Source: Candidatus Omnitrophota bacterium (GTDB lineage Bacteria > Omnitrophota > Gorgyraeia > 2-02-FULL-51-18). From it: a stretch of DNA of 10,605 nt. The notes beneath the pieces were generated by a model, which saw nothing but the letters and a program-made list of their open reading frames with translations, did no database searches and had not been told where the DNA came from. Position 1 is the first letter of the stretch; the number at the start of each line of letters is the position of its first letter. This document shows positions 6,662 through 10,605 of this stretch, one piece after another. Position numbers and translations under genes: made by a program. The stretch covers positions 1 through 10,605 of the forward strand of contig JACPXO010000145.1 in NCBI GenBank assembly GCA_016196505.1, given 5' to 3'.

Positions 6662-6867
6662 TGAATGGAAAGATGTCAGTCGTTGAAAGTTGACGCGATG
6701 TTTCAAGATTCAACGACTGACACTTATCTAGCCGAGTGGCATTTTTGACCGTTTTTTGAAACGAAACCGCACATTTTGAACAGATCAGGGGTCCCTACGA
6801 CCACCCGAGGGTTCCCTGGGATATTCCCGGGGAGGTAGTAAACAGCAAAGGTAAAAAGGAGAAAGTC
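6539..6867. other. Non-coding stretch between tRNA-Asn and the VOC pseudogene
   Basis: No convincing gene is seen in these 329 bases on either strand. They contain the rest of the 125-base palindrome, the 49-base hairpin at 6674-6722, and a leader region with a weak hairpin, CCCTGGGA (6815-6822) against TCCCGGGG (6826-6833) allowing one G-U pair, just ahead of the AAGGAG ribosome site at 6856-6861. Confidence 0.6.
6674..6722. repeat. 49-base hairpin with 14-bp perfect arms, REP-like
   Basis: TGTCAGTCGTTGAA (6674-6687) and TTCAACGACTGACA (6709-6722) are perfect reverse complements around a 21-base loop. The inner part offers alternative pairings, TTGAAA with TTTCAA. There is no T tract after it, so a terminator is unlikely. 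Hairpins of this size recall the REP-type elements moved by IS200-like RAYT transposases, but no transposase or second copy is in view, so this is inference. Confidence 0.6.
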
Positions 6868-7168
6868 ATGAGCAAACCAATTCCTGAAGGATATCACGCA
6901 GTCACACCAAGTTTTACATTCAAAGATTCACAGAAGGCCATCGATTTTTATAAAAAAGCCTTTGGGGCTAAAGTGCTGGATGTTTTTCCGAACCTAAGCG
7001 GACGCGGTATCATGCACGCGACGATGCGGATTGGTGATTCGATTGTGATGATGGGCGATGAACCCGTTCGGCTACTCGTGGATGATTGCCACGCACACGC
7101 GAGACTTGAGTAACGACGAGATTCGCAAAGGCGCCGAGGCTTTTTTCGCCCAAATGGCAAAGAAATAA
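6868..7168 (+). pseudogene. VOC/PhnB-type (glyoxalase fold) gene with frameshifting internal deletion
   Basis: The first 65 codons read as the N-terminal half of a PhnB-like VOC protein: MSKPIPEGYHAVTPSFTF, then AIDFYKKAFGAKVLD, then MHATMRIGDSIVMMGDE. The frame then runs on to a stop at 7111-7113 with no family resemblance. In the next frame, from about 7061, the normal C-terminal end of the same family appears: NPFGYSWMIATHTRDLS, followed by a KGAEAFFAQMAKK ending and a TAA at 7166-7168. So the middle of the gene, roughly 40-50 codons holding the second half of the fold, is missing and the two remaining parts are out of frame. The junction lies near GATGAACCC (7057-7065). The gene still has a good AAGGAG site (6856-6861), which suggests recent loss. 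The 81-residue product that can still be made lacks half of the fold and is probably inactive. Confidence 0.88.
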
Positions 7169-7274
7169 TAAGACATCAGAAATTAGTCACGTCTTAACGA
7201 TGAGGATCGGAATTTTAATTTGTACAATAATGCTTCATTTGTGGCACAATGAGCAGACGTGAGTTTTTTTAAAT

Positions 7275-7289
7275 AAAAGGAATTTCCTG
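7275..7289 (+). promoter_or_regulatory. Ribosome site and possible CTG start of the TPR-barrel gene
   Basis: AAAAGGA (7275-7281) lies five bases before an in-frame CTG at 7287. Starting there gives a signal peptide beginning MRYKRNSLILTVLFLFG, with a basic n-region and a proper hydrophobic core. No ATG, GTG or TTG is available in this frame between the upstream stop at 7260-7262 and the GTG at 7320, which has no ribosome site and would remove all positive charges. The true start is therefore uncertain, with CTG favoured. Confidence 0.45.
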
Positions 7290-7319
7290 AGATATAAAAG
7301 AAATTCACTGATTCTCACA

Positions 7320-8681
7320 GTGCTGTTTTTGTTTGGCCTTCCGTTGGCCGGTTCCGCTGATTTCCTAACCCCAAATGTTTTCGCGAAAGAAAAAGCGCCG
7401 CTTCTTTCTAAAGAAGAGTTTCTTTCGAGCGATTTTTCTAAATTTTTCAAAAAGCAGGAATTCAATCAAGCGCTCAACGTGTTGGATAGTCTGCTTAAAA
7501 AGCATCCCGACGATATTCTCCTTTTGCGTTATCGCGCGTTAACCTTGGATAAATTGAATCGTCGCAAGGAAGCCATTGCCGTTTACCGAAAGATCCTGTC
7601 TGAAAATCCAAACCATGTGCCGACGCATCTTTTTCTTGGGTTGGCCTATGCCCGTGACGGAAAGCCGGACAAGGCGGTCGAAGAACTTCGTTGGGTGGTA
7701 GAAAACAGCGGTTCGGAGAATTACCGCCACTGGGCCCAGGCGCAGTTGACCCGCGTTCGCCAAATGAAAAAGAATGTGATTAAAAAAGTGGAGCGGCGCC
7801 CTTATCTTGTCGGTAAAACAGGCGCTTATTATGACAGCAATCCTCTTTTGGTTCCCAGTGAGAGCGGGTTAGCCTCGAGATCCAAAAAAGACGGTGTTGA
7901 TTTTCCTGTGAATCTCAGCGTTGGGTATCCTGTGATATTGGAAAAAGACATGCGCGTGGATGCGCTTTACATCGGTCAGGCGCTATTGCATGACCGAGGC
8001 GCGAATCAGGTGGATTTTAATTCACAAGGATTTGCCTTGAATGCCAAAAAACGCGCTTTCTTGGGCGGCCGGGCCGTTCTTTTTGGCGCAAGGTATGATT
8101 TTAAAACCAATTGGTTGCGCAGCAATATTTTTTCTACGGTGAACCGTCTTCTTTTGAGTTTGGAAACATCTTTCTGGAAAAAAACCAAGACCCACGTCTA
8201 CACAAGGGTTTCCTATTCCGGTTATAGAAATGACGGCTCCATCCCGTCTATCAGCTCCCGCGATGGAACCCGCGGCGGTTTGGGTGTCGTGCAATATTTT
8301 TATACGGCCAAAGATTTCAGAACCTATTTCTTTGTGAAAGAAGAGATAAGCTTTGCGGACACCCGTGGAGATAATTTCAAGCGCGGAGGGTCTCTCACGC
8401 GCCTTGGCGTCCATGGTCCTTTAGACTGTCTGGGGCCCGTGACTTTTGATGTTTCAACCGGGCTTGATTACGGCACCTATCCTGATTTTTCTTCTCTTTC
8501 GCCGCTTGATCTTAATGAACGCCGTGATTTGCGAACGGATGTGTATGCCGACCTCACTTATCATTGGAAGCCCGATCTCGCGACCCGGGGATTCTATCGT
8601 TATATCCGTTCTGAAAATGACAATGGTTTCTATGAGAGGGACCGGCAACTCGCGGGTGTGGAGGTTGTATTTTCAATATGA
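7320..8681 (+). CDS. Outer-membrane beta-barrel protein with N-terminal TPR repeats (Slam-like architecture)
   Basis: The predicted product has an N-terminal signal sequence, about three TPR helical hairpins at residues 35-134 (FNQALNVLDSLLKKHPDD, RRKEAIAVYRKILSENPNH, KPDKAVEELRWVVENSGS), and from residue ~160 to the end a region of alternating polar and aromatic strands typical of an outer-membrane barrel, ending in VVFSI. This order and size (453 residues from the GTG) resemble Slam proteins, in which periplasmic TPRs feed a barrel that exports a protein encoded next door; PgaA- or YaiO-like export barrels are alternatives. The start is drawn at the conventional GTG, but a CTG at 7287 gives a better signal peptide. 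The stop overlaps the start of the next gene (ATGA), so the two are translationally coupled. The specific function is not known; the TPR plus barrel layout is well supported. Confidence 0.8.
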   Translation: MLFLFGLPLAGSADFLTPNVFAKEKAPLLSKEEFLSSDFSKFFKKQEFNQALNVLDSLLKKHPDDILLLRYRALTLDKLNRRKEAIAVYRKILSENPNHVPTHLFLGLAYARDGKPDKAVEELRWVVENSGSENYRHWAQAQLTRVRQMKKNVIKKVERRPYLVGKTGAYYDSNPLLVPSESGLASRSKKDGVDFPVNLSVGYPVILEKDMRVDALYIGQALLHDRGANQVDFNSQGFALNAKKRAFLGGRAVLFGARYDFKTNWLRSNIFSTVNRLLLSLETSFWKKTKTHVYTRVSYSGYRNDGSIPSISSRDGTRGGLGVVQYFYTAKDFRTYFFVKEEISFADTRGDNFKRGGSLTRLGVHGPLDCLGPVTFDVSTGLDYGTYPDFSSLSPLDLNERRDLRTDVYADLTYHWKPDLATRGFYRYIRSENDNGFYERDRQLAGVEVVFSI

Positions 8682-9409
8682 AAAATCATTCATTCGTTAT
8701 TTTGACTTTTATTTTTCTCTCGAATCAGCAGCTCATCTCTTTCGCCGCGGAAAATACCGTAGACTCAAGAGAAGTCGCGATCGATCAGGCCATCGGTGGA
8801 ATGGTGGAAGGAAGCCGGCCTCTTCCGCCTCAAGGAGGCGGGGGTAAGAACCAGGGGCATGTCGTTCCCGGTGGAAATTTAAGTCCTTCGATGGATACGC
8901 GCGTGACCGCTTCGGTGCCCACTCAAAAGACCGTTAACGGAGGGACTGCCGCCGGAACAGTCGTTGAAGGAAGCACCGACACTGGAACTTCTCAGGAAGG
9001 TTCAACAGAACCACCTGTCACAGAACCTACCGGCGGCGGAGGCACGAGTGACAGCATTATCAATCTTGATGCCAGCGCGGATCTGAGCGGGGACAGTCCA
9101 GCCGTTGACGCAAATCTTGCCGTTGACACAAACGCCGACAGTCTCCTTGACGCGAACGCTGTTGCCACAACGGATGCGGCATCCACAGACATCACGGCGA
9201 TAGAAAGCGGCACTGTCGCGGGAGAAGATCTCACGACGACTGTGAATGAATCCCTGGTGGACGCCACTCTTGACACCGCGGTTGTTGCCACCGATGCTCC
9301 CGCCGAGAGCGAAGCCACAGCAGGCCTCGAAGCGGACGTAGATCCTGTCACCGCGGACAGCGATGTGGCTCCGACCGATCCCGCCGATGGCCTTTCCGGA
9401 GGACTTTGA
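8678..9409 (+). CDS. Secreted acidic Ala/Asp/Thr-rich low-complexity protein, unknown function
   Basis: The 243-residue product starts with a type I signal peptide (basic MKNH, hydrophobic FVILTFIFL, likely cleavage near SFAA-EN at residues 24-25). The rest has no predicted hydrophobic core. Residues 50-70 are Pro/Gly-rich (PPQGGGGKNQGHVVPGG), residues 90-125 Thr/Glu/Gly-rich, and residues 130-243 a long run of Ala, Asp, Thr, Val and Ser with almost no basic residues. Residues 150-158 (DTNADSLLD) resemble the calcium loops of dockerin or thrombospondin type 3 repeats but lack the usual glycine. No cysteine is present. The start overlaps the stop of the TPR-barrel gene and the stop is followed three bases later by the channel gene ATG, so all three form one operon. 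It could be an exported substrate or surface component linked to the barrel. I recognise no family. Confidence 0.75.
   Translation: MKNHSFVILTFIFLSNQQLISFAAENTVDSREVAIDQAIGGMVEGSRPLPPQGGGGKNQGHVVPGGNLSPSMDTRVTASVPTQKTVNGGTAAGTVVEGSTDTGTSQEGSTEPPVTEPTGGGGTSDSIINLDASADLSGDSPAVDANLAVDTNADSLLDANAVATTDAASTDITAIESGTVAGEDLTTTVNESLVDATLDTAVVATDAPAESEATAGLEADVDPVTADSDVAPTDPADGLSGGL
9398..9403 (+). promoter_or_regulatory. Ribosome site setting the start of the MscS-family gene
   Basis: GGAGGA lies eight bases before the ATG at 9412 but only two bases before an in-frame TTG at 9406. This spacing favours the ATG and removes the longer TTG version. The site lies inside the last codons of the upstream gene. 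Confidence 0.75.
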
Positions 9410-9411
9410 TC

Positions 9412-10239
9412 ATGAACGAAAACTTTAATGCGTGGAGCATGCTGAGAAAAATTTTCTGGCAGGATGTGCTTCTTATTTTGGCGGTATTTATTCTGGCCCG
9501 GTTGGTTTCATTTGTCATCCGATGGTTTATTCTTCGTCTGGCTGAAAAAACTTCTCCTCACTTGCGTCTTTCGATTTTACGTTTGCTTCCGATTGTTCGG
9601 CTGCTTGTGGGCATCGGAGCGGTCGTCGTGGTTGTGCCAATTCTCGTAGAACCCACATTCCGGAATATTGTCGCTTTGGTGGTGAGCGCGGGCTTGGCTC
9701 TGGCTTTCACGCTCAAGGATTACGGTTCCAGTCTTGCGGCGGGATTGGCGACGGTATTGGAGAATACGTATCAACCCGGCGATTGGATAGAAGTCGACGG
9801 GATTTATGGGGAAGTGAAGTCCATTCGGGGACGGGCCACGTGGATCGTAACCCCCGACGACACGGAAGTCATTATTCCGCACGCGAATTTTTGGTCCACC
9901 AATATTTTCAATGCCTCCAGCGGAAATCGCAGCTTGTTGTGCGTCGCTAATTTCTATTTGAATCCTGATCATGATGCTTCTCTCGCTCGCAAGCGCTTGG
10001 AAGAGGTCGCCCAAACCAGTTCCTATCGGAAGCCCGAATCGCCTGTCACGGTCATTGTTCTCGAGAAACCTTGGGGCACTCACTACCGCGTGAAGGCTTA
10101 TGTGAATGAAAGCCGGGAACAATTTTTATTTCTTACCGATTTGACAGTTCGCGGCAAAGAGGCGCTTCGGTCTCTAGGTATGCGTTTTGCCCAAGCGGCT
10201 TATGCTGAAACAAAAGCCTGGCCATCAATGTCTAAGTAA
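9412..10239 (+). CDS. MscS-family mechanosensitive ion channel
   Basis: MscS channels open under membrane tension and release small solutes during hypo-osmotic shock. The protein (275 residues) has three hydrophobic segments at about residues 13-36, 54-77 and 84-112. The third is the pore-lining type, rich in Gly and Ala (SAGLALAFTLKDYGSSLAAG), followed directly by the conserved beta-domain entry (YQPGDWIEVDGIYGEVKSI) and the family motif TPDDTEVIIPHANFW. The C-terminal part after residue ~170 matches the mixed alpha/beta cytoplasmic vestibule. Length is close to the 286 residues of E. coli MscS. It is the last gene of a three-gene unit with the barrel and the acidic secreted protein. Channel family assignment is firm; whether it serves osmotic relief or the secretion unit is unknown. 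Confidence 0.92.
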   Translation: MNENFNAWSMLRKIFWQDVLLILAVFILARLVSFVIRWFILRLAEKTSPHLRLSILRLLPIVRLLVGIGAVVVVVPILVEPTFRNIVALVVSAGLALAFTLKDYGSSLAAGLATVLENTYQPGDWIEVDGIYGEVKSIRGRATWIVTPDDTEVIIPHANFWSTNIFNASSGNRSLLCVANFYLNPDHDASLARKRLEEVAQTSSYRKPESPVTVIVLEKPWGTHYRVKAYVNESREQFLFLTDLTVRGKEALRSLGMRFAQAAYAETKAWPSMSK

Positions 10240-10330
10240 GTGAGTTGGACGTATAAACCGGACCGGGTCTGATGTACGGCGGCGTTATTGGCTTCCGGGT
10301 TGGACAAGGATGAGTTTATCGAGGATAAAA

Positions 10331-10605
10331 ATGACGATGCTAAAGGAAAATAAAGCCATTGCCGAGGGGCTTATTCTGGATGAGCTCTTCGACCTGTCCC
10401 TCTACCAGGCGTTAAGAGAGCGCGCCTCGGAGGACCTTCAAAAGATCCTGGGTGAGCTCATTCCCATTGAAACCAAGCATTATCTTTTCTGGCAGGAATT
10501 TTACCGGATAAAGATCGAAAAGCTCGACTGCCCGCGGCGCGTGAAGCTGTCGCTGGTTAAGTTCATGAGCCAAATGTTCGGCGACACGGGGATCTACCTT
10601 GTCCT
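10331..10605 (+). CDS. Ferritin-like protein, probably VIT1/CCC1-linked (3' end outside window)
   Basis: This reading frame is open to the window edge; 91 complete codons are visible. The sequence is helical and hydrophilic: ILDELFDLSLYQALRERA, then KILGELIPIETKHYLFWQEF, then a basic stretch RRVKLSLVKFMSQMFGDTG. Glu18 in the first helix and the ExxH pair Glu47/His50 in the second match the arrangement of iron ligands in ferritin-like (Er/Vit) domains. The third stretch resembles the segment leading to the membrane part of VIT1/CCC1 iron or manganese transporters, so the full protein may be an N-terminal ferritin-like domain fused to such a transporter. The chosen ATG has GAGG six bases upstream (10321-10324). 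An in-frame ATG at 10310 is an alternative but its AAGG touches it directly. The gap of 91 bases after the MscS gene shows no clear terminator. Confidence 0.6.
   Translation, partial: MTMLKENKAIAEGLILDELFDLSLYQALRERASEDLQKILGELIPIETKHYLFWQEFYRIKIEKLDCPRRVKLSLVKFMSQMFGDTGIYLV

Noticed and set aside
7223..7228. TACAAT as a -10 box for the barrel gene
   Set aside because: The hexamer is good, but there is no acceptable -35 box 16-18 bases upstream in an AT-rich stretch where such hexamers arise by chance.
7187..7262. Complementary octamers TCACGTCT and AGACGTGA 60 bases apart, followed by seven T bases
   Set aside because: Arms are short for a 60-base loop, with mismatches on both sides. A terminator is possible but weak, and the T tract lies in the leader of the next gene.
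8992..9351. 119-codon minus-strand frame within the acidic protein gene
   Set aside because: It is the antisense of a GC-rich repetitive coding region and consists of Ser/Ala/Thr/Val repeats. The plus-strand gene has a signal peptide and coupled neighbours.

Overview
The window looks like chromosomal DNA from a Gram-negative (diderm) bacterium. It encodes a system II (ResB/CcsA) cytochrome c maturation pair, a predicted outer-membrane beta-barrel with an N-terminal TPR region, and secreted proteins with type I signal peptides. Base composition is moderately GC-rich, somewhat lower after about position 7200. No gene fixes the phylum. A poorly sampled lineage such as Omnitrophota or a deltaproteobacterial relative fits the gene content, but that is a guess.

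Layout. (1) 1-2951: the 3' part of a resB-like gene, cut by the window edge, followed two bases later by a ccsA-like gene with a long periplasmic N-terminal extension. (2) 2948-3239: a small cysteine-rich ORF on the minus strand, convergent with ccsA and overlapping its stop codon, then a region shared with dnaX that holds a perfect CRP-type palindrome. (3) 3240-5523: dnaX and recR, closely spaced, without the ybaB/ebfC gene often found between them. (4) 5524-6442: a promoter with a C5-TA-G5 palindrome in its spacer, a six-helix membrane protein of unknown function and an intrinsic terminator. (5) 6466-7168: tRNA-Asn(GTT), a 125-base imperfect palindrome starting in the last bases of the tRNA, a second 49-base hairpin, and a VOC/PhnB-type gene broken by an out-of-frame internal deletion. 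This tRNA-proximal stretch looks like a rearrangement scar. (6) 7287-10239: a tightly packed three-gene unit encoding a TPR plus beta-barrel outer-membrane protein, a secreted acidic Ala/Asp/Thr-rich protein and an MscS-family channel. (7) 10331-end: the 5' part of a ferritin-like gene with an ExxH motif, probably of the VIT1/CCC1-linked type.

How the genes work together. ResB and CcsA deliver heme to apocytochromes c in the periplasm. DnaX loads the replication clamp and RecR acts in RecF-pathway repair; the two are commonly paired. The unit at 7287-10239 is the best candidate for an undescribed system: its architecture (TPR periplasmic part, barrel, adjacent small exported protein) resembles Slam-type (type XI) secretion with a linked substrate, and an MscS channel is added. 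That functional link is inferred from gene order and coupling only.
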